From Owenia fusiformis (lineage: Eukaryota; Annelida; Polychaeta; Sabellida; Oweniidae): a stretch of 64,000 nucleotides of DNA. Location: positions 38,256,867-38,320,866 of the forward strand of contig CAIIXF020000008.1 in assembly GCA_903813345.2 (NCBI GenBank), given 5' to 3'. The notes under the pieces were generated by a model that did no database searches, was not told where the DNA came from, and saw nothing but the letters and a program-made list of their open reading frames with translations. Of the stretch, positions 22,001 to 32,900 are shown in pieces (position 1 is the first letter of the stretch; each line of letters starts with the position of its first letter). Both the position numbers and the translations under genes were made by a program.

Positions 22001-23572
22001 ACTGCGATTTGAGGCAGCCGTGTCTTTCCTGCCTTTAAAAGAACGTTTCTTGTGGTGTTGAGAATCGATAGAGGTAAGCAATATATGCATAGGCAGAGCC
22101 GTAAAATTTTTACTTTTGAATATGCGCTTCAATACATCCCCCTCAAGACTAGAACGTAGAGATACATGTACTACTTTTTTCAAGGCCTGACTGCGTCGCT
22201 AACATGCTAAATATAAGAGTTAGCTGACGTTTGGGAGTCTGACTTACCTTCTAAAGGTTAGAACCCGAATCTTAATGAAACCATATCACCTTTGTTCCGT
22301 CAACCATGGAGCATTTGCCACAACATCCAAGAGGTAAATCATGGATCGAGAAAATGAATGATTTCCTTGTAAGTTCCGGAAGTTTCAATACGAAAAATTA
22401 CCGAACATATGTGAAAACCGAATATTTGTTCGTTGTTTTCACGATTTACAGGTTCGTTTGTTCTTCAATGTTTTGGTCTAAATTATAAAGCATCACCAAC
22501 AGGTCTTACTCTATTAATCGACTAATACAGCAGACGGCTCATATTTCTACGTAGCATTTCATTCAGACCAATAGTGGGAGTGTAGATCACGCAGTTTCGT
22601 TCGTTGCGTACTTCACTTGAAATTGGTAATTTTAAATATTGACTACTTCACTTAGCTTGGCGGATGTAGAACATTGCTTAATATTCTTTTAATTTTCACA
22701 CCAGACATGCTTGGTTGACACGTCAACAAAGTAAAGTTCAAGGGTCAATGTGTTATTTCGTGATAACTACAACGCCTTCCCGGAAGTCAACATTGATGAA
22801 AAATGAAAAAGTCGGAAAAGCATTTACGCTAATTTCTATCAAATGCTATGTTTATGCATCATCATCGACGCAACAAAGGTGATATGGTTTCATTAAGATT
22901 CGGGTTCTAACCTTTAGAAGGTAAGTCAGACTCCCAAACGTCAGCTAACTCTTATATTTAGCATGTTAGCGACGCAGTCAGGCCTTGAAAAAAGTAGTAG
23001 TCTTGGAACGAGATAAGAATTGACCCTAAAATGAGCCTCAAAATTATTTGCCCCCCTTTGTACTCAAAGAAAAATATGGTTTCCTTGAGACATTGTAGAA
23101 TTTTAAAAGACAGTTTTATCCAATTTGATATTTGTATGCAAATGATCTTAGATTATTGGATAAGCTAATACGGATAGACTCGTGATTGTGATGGTTTGAA
23201 AATGAAAGTTCACAAAGTTGTGCTGACAGTATTAGGGATGGGACGTCAATCGTTCACATTGAAATTACAAAGCACATGCCTTCACAATTTACAGAACGTA
23301 TTGCAGTAAAATTGTTGACTGGGTGATACCTAAATAAAGGTTATCATTTTTTATTTACAAAATGACCCTCCCCTTTTCTGTTTTTAAAATTATTGCAATG
23401 AGATCATGTATTTTAACACATATGGTGTGAGTAAACTGAATCAACAATTACCCCAGTGTGAAACTAAATATCAAAGCTTGTTGATGATCTAGAATCTAAG
23501 CAATTTTCATCAATACAATTGAAATAATTAACACTTATTAACAGTAAGGAAGTAAAATACACCCACCATCAT
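13006..23572 (-). CDS. SNX6: Sorting nexin 5/6-type SNX-BAR protein
   Basis: Minus-strand exons (high to low): 23567-23572 (ATGATG), 19749-19910, [18035-18064 optional], 16884-17116, 16551-16674, 15895-15993, 15526-15631, 14993-15108, 13941-14123, 13730-13793 and 13006-13109. All are phase-consistent, giving about 398 aa (SNX5/6 about 405). The start [12 protein letters not shown] resembles SNX6. The PX domain runs through [38 protein letters not shown] and [16 protein letters not shown]; the extended helical insertion of SNX5/6-class PX domains follows ([19 protein letters not shown]). The BAR half contains [29 protein letters not shown] and [17 protein letters not shown]. The family dimerises with SNX1/2 in the endosomal SNX-BAR (ESCPE-1/retromer-linked) coat, and the PX domain recognises cargo tails. 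The 3' end is uncertain: HAK is followed by gtgcgt, a good donor, so a further C-terminal exon is likely and the VRAID ending may be read-through. Confidence 0.93.
13393..13675. mobile_element. MITE-like element with CAGGGAGAT ends, SNX intron
   Basis: The ends cagggagatatgcc and ggc/gatgccatctccctg are inverted repeats about 283 bp apart. The interior is filled with degenerate agtactcattta phrases (roughly eight). No convincing target duplication. Non-coding. Confidence 0.5.
14148..14918. repeat. 37-43 bp minisatellite (about 19 copies) in an SNX intron
   Basis: The unit approximates aacttgaataatgtggaatatg followed by agttgaaaaatggacaac, with length variants (ggaatatg/gaaatatg, gaaaaatgg/gaaatgg). 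Several minus-strand frames stay open across it, producing spurious ORFs of 200-320 aa that run into the true exon at 13941-14123. The array stops about 25 bp from the acceptor of that exon. Confidence 0.93.
17119..18034. other. SNX intron, AT-rich, no further feature
   Basis: The only local structure is a short tandem of aagtcaatgtttcaaaaa just beyond, at about 18090-18160 (four copies). No gene or element ends were recognised. Confidence 0.4.
18035..18064 (-). CDS. Candidate 30-nt in-frame microexon of SNX5/6
   Basis: On the minus strand, attacag precedes ACCAGATTACCAGGC and the block ends CTTTAT before gtaagt: a perfect acceptor and donor around exactly 30 nt, phase 0 on both sides. It would insert [10 protein letters not shown] between VHTK and TTLPDFRD in the PX domain. 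The inserted peptide resembles the start of the next exon (TTLPDF), suggesting an ancient exon-end duplication. I did not recognise a counterpart in vertebrate SNX5/6, so it may be an optional exon or a cryptic one. Confidence 0.45.
18901..19700. mobile_element. hAT-like non-autonomous transposon, 800 bp
   Basis: Begins TAGGGCCGTGCC and ends GGCACAGCCCTA, flanked by a perfect 8-bp duplication ATTTCAAC (18893-18900 and 19701-19708), the hAT target size. The subterminal ends contain repeated ccgaaccg / ggttccg modules. No transposase ORF. The interior contains a CpG-containing, promoter-like stretch (acgcatgcgca near 19395). Inserted in an SNX intron only 48 bp from exon 19749-19910. Confidence 0.85.
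19949..20140. repeat. Copy of the ACAGTwAAACCTGT dispersed repeat family
   Basis: Ends in acaggtttaactgta; contains tgttcagattagcaggtgtt and ttcatatttcaaagt. In the SNX first intron, starting 38 bp beyond the exon ending at 19910. A further decayed fragment (agagtaaaacctc) lies near 20988-21030. Confidence 0.6.
21700..21772 (+). promoter_or_regulatory. Possible orphan first exon / YY1-like site (ACAATGGCGGC)
   Basis: On the plus strand, acaATGGCGGCATATCCG is followed immediately by gtaagt. It would encode MAAYP and then splice. The AAnATGGCGGC core matches the YY1 element common at metazoan translation starts. It lies antisense within the SNX first intron, about 2.2 kb upstream of TRIP11. 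Its phase (0) does not fit TRIP11 exon 2, so it might be a non-TRIP11 transcript start or chance. Confidence 0.25.
22171..22997. mobile_element. TA-flanked inverted-repeat element, 827 bp
   Basis: Arms of about 125 bp (22171-22300 and 22871-22997) are almost perfect inverted copies (ctacttttttcaaggcc and its complement at the tips). Both tips abut TA (22169-22170, 22998-22999), suggesting Tc1/mariner-type insertion. The interior has two ttccggaagt-like ETS motifs (near 22374 and 22778) but no transposase. The near identity of the arms suggests recent activity. Located in SNX intron 1, about 570 bp from its first exon. Confidence 0.72.
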
Positions 23573-23606
23573 GGCTGCAATTGGTCTTTAGATGGCGCTG
23601 CAATCT

Positions 23607-23616
23607 GTCACGTGAC
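23607..23616. promoter_or_regulatory. Palindromic E-box GTCACGTGAC (CLEAR-type)
   Basis: Perfect 10-bp palindrome identical to the CLEAR/M-box consensus bound by TFEB/MITF-family bHLH-Zip factors, 34 bp upstream of the SNX start codon in the divergent promoter. The motif is read directly; the factor is inference. Confidence 0.6.
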
Positions 23617-23855
23617 GAAATATCTGAAGTTTGTGTTGCTCGATCAACTAATATCAAAGTTTGAAGCCCTTCGAATTATGTAAATGGGTTGATTATTTGA
23701 TCATATATAATTTAAAAGAATAACTGAATATATCAAAAATTAAATAAAAGTTGTAAGAGAGCTTCTTGCTATTTTCTAATGGCTGACCTTAACTTTTAAA
23801 AATGTAAACAAAACAGTGATCGATTACTCTTACCTTCAAATCGATGTGGAGAAAA

Positions 23856-23942
23856 ATGGCGATCGTCGAGTTGGCAAAATATTTTTTAATTTTGAATGAA
23901 TGTGACTATATTTTAACCCCAAACCACACAATTATCCTTTGA
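23856..23942 (+). other. Possible upstream ORF in the TRIP11 5' leader
   Basis: ATG at 23856 opens 28 codons ending TGA at 23940-23942, 31 nt before the TRIP11 start codon. It matters only if transcription starts before 23856. Confidence 0.3.
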
Positions 23943-23973
23943 ACATATACATAAACTTTCATTCTTGTTAAAG

Positions 23974-26900
23974 ATGTCTTGGATAGGAGGTAGCCTGTCC
24001 AATATCACCGGTCAAATCTCGAATTTTACTAAAGAAGTCCTGACTGAGGGAACGGAAGAAATTGACGGTGAGTTATTTTGAATATTTTATGTCTGATGCA
24101 GTTTTATAGAATTGTATGTATCTAGATCTACATTCTGCTGAAATTGTGCTGCAGTCCAAATTGTGTGAATTCATCTTTTCCAAAGACCATCTCAACATTC
24201 TGGTGTTTGGTCCAGGGTGCGTCATAAGAGCCTGGAATTACTCACTGGTCAAGCGGGCCAGTATGTACCTTATAACAGCTGGTCCGCTTCAAATCTTACT
24301 GGTCAGGCTTGACCAGTACTTTTTCAAACTGGTCCGGTACAATATATACTGGCCCGTATATGTAATAACTTATTTTTCAAAATAAGACAAACTCCGACAT
24401 TGGTCGTTGTTTACAGTGCATATTGTAGTTTAATAAAATGCTGATCAATTAAATTCAAAAGTGAATTATTTTTCATACATAGTTTATCATCGTAACCCCT
24501 TTAAAATGTTAGATCGACTGGATTTTCATGTATTTGGTATCTAACTTCTCAACTCGAGGGAGTGATTGGAAATACTTAGTGAGAACTCAGATAGATCGTC
24601 AGCCATGGATAAACCTACTGCGCATTGCTTCTGCGCATCGAGAATCAGGGAGCCGCTCATGATCAAGAATGTAATCTACTTGTGAACTTTTTAATGCATA
24701 ACGAAGCCTTCGGTTCAAGGTAACTAAGATTCATAAACCTAGAGGTTAGATAATTCAAGAAGGTCACATGTAAATTATGTCATCTAAGCCATTAAGCACT
24801 GGTTTGTTACAATATGTACTCTATGATGACCAAGAGGTGGACTGGTCAACCGGGCTAGTGACTTTTGAAAGTGAACTGGTCCGTATCAAAAGTAACTGGT
24901 CCCGGGCGCTCGGGCTGACGCTTATGATGCACCCTGGTTGGGTCATGCAATTGCACCTTCCCATTGACACTATTTTGTTTGAATTTGGCGTAACTTCGAT
25001 GTATGGAATAACTTAGACAGCTTGTCATTCATTTGCTCCAATTTCTGATCTAGGTGGAAGCCATGTTTTCCTTCTGGCAAGGATTGAGATCTTGCAAATT
25101 GGAATTGGTACAATAAATTACATCATATAAAGTCTGAGTCAATATTCCATTTAGCAGTTTGATTTACAAAAATAAAAATTGATATGATATTAACCATGTA
25201 TCTACTTACGAGTATGTTATATACCTTCCGACGCCCTAGGTTACATGGTGAAATCGGTCAAACATGACATGTGAAGGCAGTATGGTCAGGAAGAAAAATT
25301 GAATTGAAAAAATATTCCATTTGTCGTCGAAATCATCTTGCCTCATTACTTCACAAGTTTTCATATCCATCCGCCGAAAGGAAGACAGCTGTTTAGTCTG
25401 TGTAAAAACTTGTGATTCTGTTCCAAAATACACCTCTGTTGGTGTCTATGGTACTTATTTCGCCACAATTTTGTGTAAAATGAAAGAGCTACATATTTAT
25501 TATGAAATTAGCGATGTATGTCAAAAATAGTTCCCATGTGAGCAAGTTTATTACGCATTGGCCGTCACTCAGAATGGTAGCAAATACGACTTACAATAAA
25601 TGGTTGCTGATATCTCAAAAAGTGACCTGACTTAATATAATTTTACATAGATTAATCGAACTACTAGATACCCTTTGCATTCGTTCGACTTTGCTTCTCA
25701 AAAGAGAGCTTCATCTTCACAGTCTTTCAGTTTTCAATAAATCTCTGAACTCACTGCGCTAATCAGAGTTTGTAGTCGAAATAAGGACAACTTTCTATAT
25801 GGTCATTTTCTCTGATGTAATCGCATAATTATTGTGCACACATTTAGCAGTTGTTCCTTCCAGCTCACTGATTGGTTAAGAATAGGTCAGCGCCGTAGGT
25901 GTGAAATGATTTACGACCCGAGCTGTCACGGCCATCGGTCATAGGGGCGGGGCTGCTAAGCTGTAATATAGTCTATACTAGGCAGAGTGTAGTTTTTAAC
26001 TAGACTCTGCGCACAGGGTAACTACCAGATGAAGTAGTACATTTTGATATATAGCACAATGGGAGCAAGCGTTTTACGAATGCCATGTATGAAAATCATT
26101 GTTTGAAATTTTCGAAATTAGAGTTGGATTATAGAACTCACATCTCATGTTAATATTAAATTAGGAGAAAATGTAACCTACTTTTAAAAATAACCATTTT
26201 TGTGTATCGTACATAATAATCTAGATTGCTTATGAAATTTATATTTCTAATATAATAGATATCTTTTGTTACAAACATATTCAAGCTTATGTGTAAGAAA
26301 CTGCCAGAAATAAGTAGAAAAAAGGAATCAACATTTTCTCCTAACCTCTTCTACGTGACTATTTAGGTCCCGGGAACATAAAAATCGGCAGTAATGTATG
26401 CAATGAATGAAATGAGGCACGATTGCTCTGAACGAATTGCAGGGTGATTTCGACAAAGGGGAAATATTTTTTCAATTCAATTTTTCTTCCTGAGCATACT
26501 GCCTTCTCTGTCATGTTTGTCTGATTTCATAATGTAACCTATGGTTGCCAGAGGACATAGAACATACTGGTAAGTAGATGCATGGTTAACAGGCCCGTAG
26601 CCAGGGGGGTTCACAGCTTCGGACTAACCCCCCCTGGCCAAAAATTCTTTCAAAATCATGCAGTTTTTCACCATTTTGAGCACTTTTCAAGTAATTTTAG
26701 CCATATTTGGGCCAGAATTGTCATATGTGAACCCCCCCCTGGAAATTTTTGAAAACTGAACCCCCCTTGGCAAATCCTGGCCACGGGCCTGATTAATATC
26801 GTATCATTTTCTTATTTTTGTAAATCAAACTTCTAAATGGAATATTGACTCAGACTTGAGTCAAATACTAAATTACAAGGGATGATTGCCTCTCCCACTC

Positions 26901-29900
26901 TGTGCATAATATTTAATTGCACTAATGTAGTATCCGTAGCCCCCATTGACAGACACTTTTCATCAGGAAAATTTTCAAAACAGACTTATGTGTTAACATA
27001 TTCCAACGAACGAGTAATGACACATTTGTTATGCTTTCTAAAAAAGTGTTTTATTTTCGTTCTATTATAATTTTTACCCTCTATGCTCTCTGTGCAACAC
27101 ATTTGCCCACAATAGTGTGAAATAGCCGTGACTAAATGTGATAATTTTACGTAGATTAATTAAACCACTATATGAACAAGTATATTTTCTGTAAAACACA
27201 ATGGAGCCAAACGTTTCCGAGTTGGTCAAGAATACCACACATGAAAAGCATTGCTCAGAATTTTCAAAATTTGTGTTGGATTTCGGTACTCCCAGTCCCA
27301 CCTCATGTTGGTTTTAAATTGGGAGAAAATGTGAACTATTTTTGAAATAATCATTTTCGTGTATCATAAAAAATAATCATAATTTTTTATATAAAATATA
27401 AACTTCTTATATATAATAAAATATCTTTTGTTATAACGAGATTGAGCTCAGAATTTTCAAAATTTGTGTTGGATTATGGTACTCTCATCTCATATTGGTT
27501 TTAAATCGGGAGAAAATGTGAGCCATTTTTGAAGTAATCATTTTCGTATATAGTAAAAAATATTCTTAAGTTTTTTATCCCACCCAACGAAGTTCAAGGA
27601 GGATATAGGAAAGTCGTCTGTCCATCCATCCGTCCATCTGTCCGGGCAATAACTCAAATTACGATTGATGGATTCGATCTAAATTTTATAGGCTTATGCC
27701 TTATGGGTGTAGGACCTCTGCTCGGGAAGGAATTTTCAGTATGGCCACTCAATTTAAAATGGCTGCCATTTTACTAGTGGATAGATTTGGTTCCAATTTT
27801 ATATGCTGATGCCTAGGGACAAAGGAACTTTGATTCAAGAAGAGATTTTCAAGATGGCTGCTGATTTTCAAAATGGCCACAATTTTTCACAAGGAAACAT
27901 AATCTTTGATAACTCTAATACTAGTGAATGGATTTCATGCAAAGGACGATTCTCGGTTTGGAGAACGAAGTTCATCAATCTAAATGAACATTATCCCTGC
28001 TTTGGACAAATTTGATTTTTTTTACATAATATAGATTTGAATGTCTTGTTTTGAATAGTAATAATTTAATTTGGGTAATATTTCTAGATTTTTCGCAAAA
28101 AAATATTAGCGCAGTACACTGATGAACTTTTTTCCCCAAATCGAGACTTGTATTTTATTGAATCGGTCAAATTGAGCGTTATCCCTGCTTCAGACCAATT
28201 TGTTATTTTTACATCTTGTAGATTTAAATGTCCTCTTTTGAATATTCATAGTTTAATTTGGGTAATATTTCTATATTTTTCATGAAAAAATTATTAGCCC
28301 AGGAGACTGTTCTCCAAACCGAGAATCGTCCTTTTATATGCTGATGCCTAGGGACACAGTTGCTGTTTGAGAAAGAATTGACTGAATTTCAAAATGGCCA
28401 CCTTTTTTTCACTAAAAAACGTAATATTTGATAATTCAAAAACCAGCGAATGTATTTAGTTCAAATTTCATATGTTGAAGCCAAGGGACACTGTAGCTCT
28501 GTTGGAGAGAGAATTTTTAAGATTTTTAACTCAAATAGTAGTAAATGGATTTGGTTAAAATTTTATATGCTGATGCCTAGGGACACAGTAGTTATGTGAA
28601 AAAGATTTTTCACATGGCGGCTTAATTTCAAAATGTTTGCCATTTCCGTAAAAAATCTTATACCAGTGAACTTTGAAAATATGACTTAGGTCTTGAGGTT
28701 CGTTATAGACTCTGTGTTTTTAAATCACAAAACAAGAAATATCTTTTTTGGCAGATAATATTTTCTTTACTGGACATATTTTAATTTGTATAACTATCGG
28801 ATACAAAAGGGTAATATGAAAATTGACCTACTACAACTGATGAATATTCAAGTTTAAGGGAATTTTCTTATACCCTGCCATGTTATTTACCCCAAATTAG
28901 CCACCTGGTGGTGAAAATGGTAACTACCTACTTGCATCTGAGTAATTATGTTACAATATGAAAAAAGATGGCAGCACTTAATGGACCTATAAGAAGTTTT
29001 TAGTTGTAAATATGTATTAAAGATGGCATGTGGTACCATATTGTGGTTACTTCAGTCCTAATCCATACATGTATCAAGGGAAAGATCAATACCCGGTGAT
29101 TTCAGCGCGGGAAGTGGCGTTTCGTTCATTGGATGAGCTGCGCGCGCACGCATAAATGTGATTATCCAATATAATTAGGGGAGGGCTATTTGAAGTAGTT
29201 TTTGGTCTCAGGCGCGACCCAGGGCTGTTGTCTTAAGGACATTTCGTTGAAAATGAGCCATTCGGCTGATAATTGGTAAGAGTTTGCGATCTTATAATGT
29301 ATAACTGTTACTCAGACACATATTTTGACACGATTCTGTTGGAAATAAGCTTTGAACCGAGAGATATTCACGATTGATATGCACATTTTTGATTGTGCCA
29401 TTGCTTTTCTATTGCACAATCCATGTATTGATAGAAGAAACATTAATAATACAGATTGGTTTACCTTCAATACATGGCAGACACTACATATCGGTCTATT
29501 AATACCAGTTTGTGCCTTAAATAGTTTTATATTTCCATCCACGGCCTGGAGCCTGGGTGTGTTTGTCTCTTATGTGTATGCTTGTGCATGGACTTCTAAT
29601 CACTAGCAGAATTTAACATGATGCAAACTCGACATTATAACTCATGCTGTAACATTTTGACTTCGCTGGAAAACAATAGGAATTCTTTTTTCTTGCCAAT
29701 CAATCATGAATCACAATCAAAATTTCAGAATGATCAATCAGGCAATGGTCCAAATCAAGTTATAACATTATATGATATTCAGCAAGAAGTCCGGTAGAAA
29801 TACAGAATATTTTAACATCAAAGCTGAAAGTTAAAAGCTAATCTGTCAATTTTCTGTCTGCAAAAGAGCGTCCCAAGAGCGTTTACATTTGACACAATAA

Positions 29901-32900
29901 CAGACTGAGGCTTTGAAATCTAGGATTCCCCAGGAAAATATGACGTCATACTAATTAGCATAAGGATTTCCCTATTGGGGTGGGTCGAGCCTTGTTTGAA
30001 AACACAATCCATAAATACATGCTAATTTCTAAGGAGATAGGAAGTGTATAACGTGTTTATCGATTTTGTTTAAAGATTTAATCAATTATCAAATTGTTTA
30101 AGTGGATAAAGTGGTCACACTTGCTTCAATTCATAGCGAAATCGACGGATAGAAACTGACCGAATTCCCGATATCCTACCCCGTATTACTGTAGGCTATA
30201 AGCACAGTGACCTACAGAGGGCGCTATCACAAACAAGTACTGGACGAACCGATAAATTCCCGGGTATTGTAACGCCCTTGCATGTATCTAATGCATTGAA
30301 ATTGTAAGAGTGCTGATGGTTATGTAGTGTTGTGTATATAGTGAAAAGGTGGAACATTATACATTATATCGACAATCATTGAAATGAAAGAATAATGCGT
30401 GTTAAACATTGAAGAGAAAGTGATGAATATTTCATGATATTATCACCAATAATCAATAATTTCAGAAATCTGACTCAGATACTTATGTAAAGGGGCTTAG
30501 TGCCAGTTTGTGATCCTAAAATACAAAAAATAAAATTCAAAAGTTATTTGCATTATCAAAATAATTTATCATTTTTCTGTTCATATGGAGCTTGAAAAAA
30601 TTTAGTTAAATGAATTGCCTTTTTAGGAATTATAAGAGGTGCATGCACCCATTTTAAATGACTTGCCACAGCCTGTGTCATAGCCTATAATAGTAGGGAT
30701 ATGATAATATAAGTATAATATGTTGCGTTTTGAGACACAGTTAATCTCTTAAAAGAAAAATGGTTTCATTTGTGAAGAGTGGAAAACAATACTTCCCATG
30801 TTATTTTCCCATAGGGAAAACTCATGCGGTTCATTGTTTTCAGCTTAATTTTGGTCACCTATAATTGATATCTTTAAAACCCATGCATGAATCCATTTTT
30901 CCTTTTTAGAGTTTAACCGTGTCTCAAAACACAAAACATATTGATGCATCAAACATTGAAAAAAACAGGTGTGGAAAGAGAAAAAAGAGAAAAAAATATG
31001 TTGGTGGAGTGTTTGCCCCGAATCATTCACCTGGTGGTGAAACTGGTTACTACCTCTGGGTTATTGTATATGTACATGTAAATAATAACAATATAGTTGT
31101 CAGTTAAATGTATAGGTGTCAGACTGTAGCTACTCTTGTCAGTTTACCGCTTCTTCTTTGGTTCCAGAGATCAAATATAACTTATTGGAAAGAAAATTAT
31201 ATTCTGAAAGTCAAAGGAAACTGAAGGCCCTGACTTTTTCCCTTGATGGGTTGATTAGCCATAATGTATTCATATAGTGAATAATTGAAACCTATTTATC
31301 TGAATAACTCTCTAATCAGAATACCTCTCAGTGAGAACACCTTTCCTGATCCCATAGACCCAAATATTAAGAACACCTTGAAATATGAACACCTGCTAAT
31401 TTAAACACTTTTGGTCAGTTCCAGCAGGATTTGAATCAGACAAGTTTTACTGCCCATGTCCTTAAAGAAGTATGTACATGTAGATATACATATAGCCATA
31501 TAATTGTCAGTTCTATGAAGGTAGCACGCCAGGTTAATTATAAAACCTTTGTGATTAATTATATCCAGTATTGACTTGTGAACAGACATGGTATGATTTA
31601 TTAATTCCGTACAAGGTAACACTACTACACATGGCACCCTACCTTTAAAATTAAACCCAGACTGGTTTTTATCGAGAAATCTGTAATCTGACTTCTTGGG
31701 ATTTTTGATCGTTTTGAGTTCAAATTTCATTTATATTCTAGTTGATTTTGCCATTTCTCAGTGATTTTTTTTTTCAGTCAGAAAATACAATCTATAAAGC
31801 ATGGGTGAATATTCATTTTGCCAATGAAACTCAACATTGACTGATTAGGGTTCAGCGATCGCTGCCAAGTATGGATGTTTTGGTGCCGAATGTAGTCATC
31901 GAGTCGGAATAGTTGAAGCAATAGCAGTGGATCTTCTCCTCATGAAAATTCAATAATTTTGTTTTTTAATGTTCGCTCTAAGTCGCTGTAGCAAACTAAA
32001 TGTTCTCTGCAGAAAATGTAACTCATCATAGAGTTAACATAATTCTGACCATTGCTAAATTGATATTAATATTACATAGTGACAGGATGCACAGTCTGTT
32101 TTGACCTTAAAATCATAATACTAACCAAAAATGAAATTGAAATGATTTTCTTCACTTAATTAAAAGCATTTTTCTATTGTAATAGAAATGGCTATTGTAT
32201 TCTTCCTGATGAATGCACATCTTTGAGAAGTAACTGGGTTGCAGCATATTGAGTTGCACCATTTTAGTTGCACTATTTTTGGGTTGCAAATCTGTGCCTG
32301 CTAAAAATATGAAAAATCACAAACTATAGGTCTTTAATAAAAACCTGATGCTTTGCTTTGCCTAAAAGAATCACTATGGATCGAATAAAACAGACACGAT
32401 CAGTAAAAGTCAGTAACTTTTGTCAGGGAGGTACAGATTTTGATGCGAGATTGAGTTACAGTTTATATGCTTTCATTCAATTTATTATATTTTGGGAGTG
32501 GGGTAAGGGTATTTATATGAACTTAGCTGTCCTGAGCTAACCTTGCCCCTTCAGAAAGATAAACTTTATCTCTCGATTTGAAATATGAATATTTTATTAT
32601 CCGTTCAATTAAAAAATTAGATACTGGTTTGACACTATTTGTGAATATACTTGAAGTTTGAACAGGGTTAATTTGGGTCATAGATTATTTAAATTATGGA
32701 CATGTATTCTATTAGAATAGTTATACATTCAAACCAAACAGTAATAAGTCTGGTAGATAAGGATTTATCGGTTGCCGGGATGTCTAAAAAAAGTTAAATC
32801 TCTTCAAAATATGTAACAAATATGACTTATTAATGAGTTCTCATAATTTAGGAGTGCCTAAGATAAAGTTTTGAATATGTAGGTGGTGCTCATTTTTTAC

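Larger units (their letters stand above)
23573..23973. promoter_or_regulatory. Divergent promoter shared by SNX5/6 and TRIP11/GMAP-210
   Basis: Only 401 bp separate the SNX start codon (minus strand, ATG ending at 23572) from the TRIP11 start codon (23974). No TATA box was seen. Both sides carry ATGGCG-type motifs (agatggcgctg near 23592, aaaaatggcgatc near 23854). A minus-strand donor-like gaag/gtaaga at about 23833 hints that a 5' non-coding SNX exon could overlap the TRIP11 5' UTR. Confidence 0.7.

Noticed and set aside
22306-22488. 60-aa ORF starting [20 protein letters not shown]
   Set aside because: Lies inside the TA-flanked inverted-repeat element; no family resemblance, and the element has no other coding remains.
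31850-31955. Possible isolated exon after ttcag
   Set aside because: Open in two frames but lacks a donor, a motif or a partner exon.
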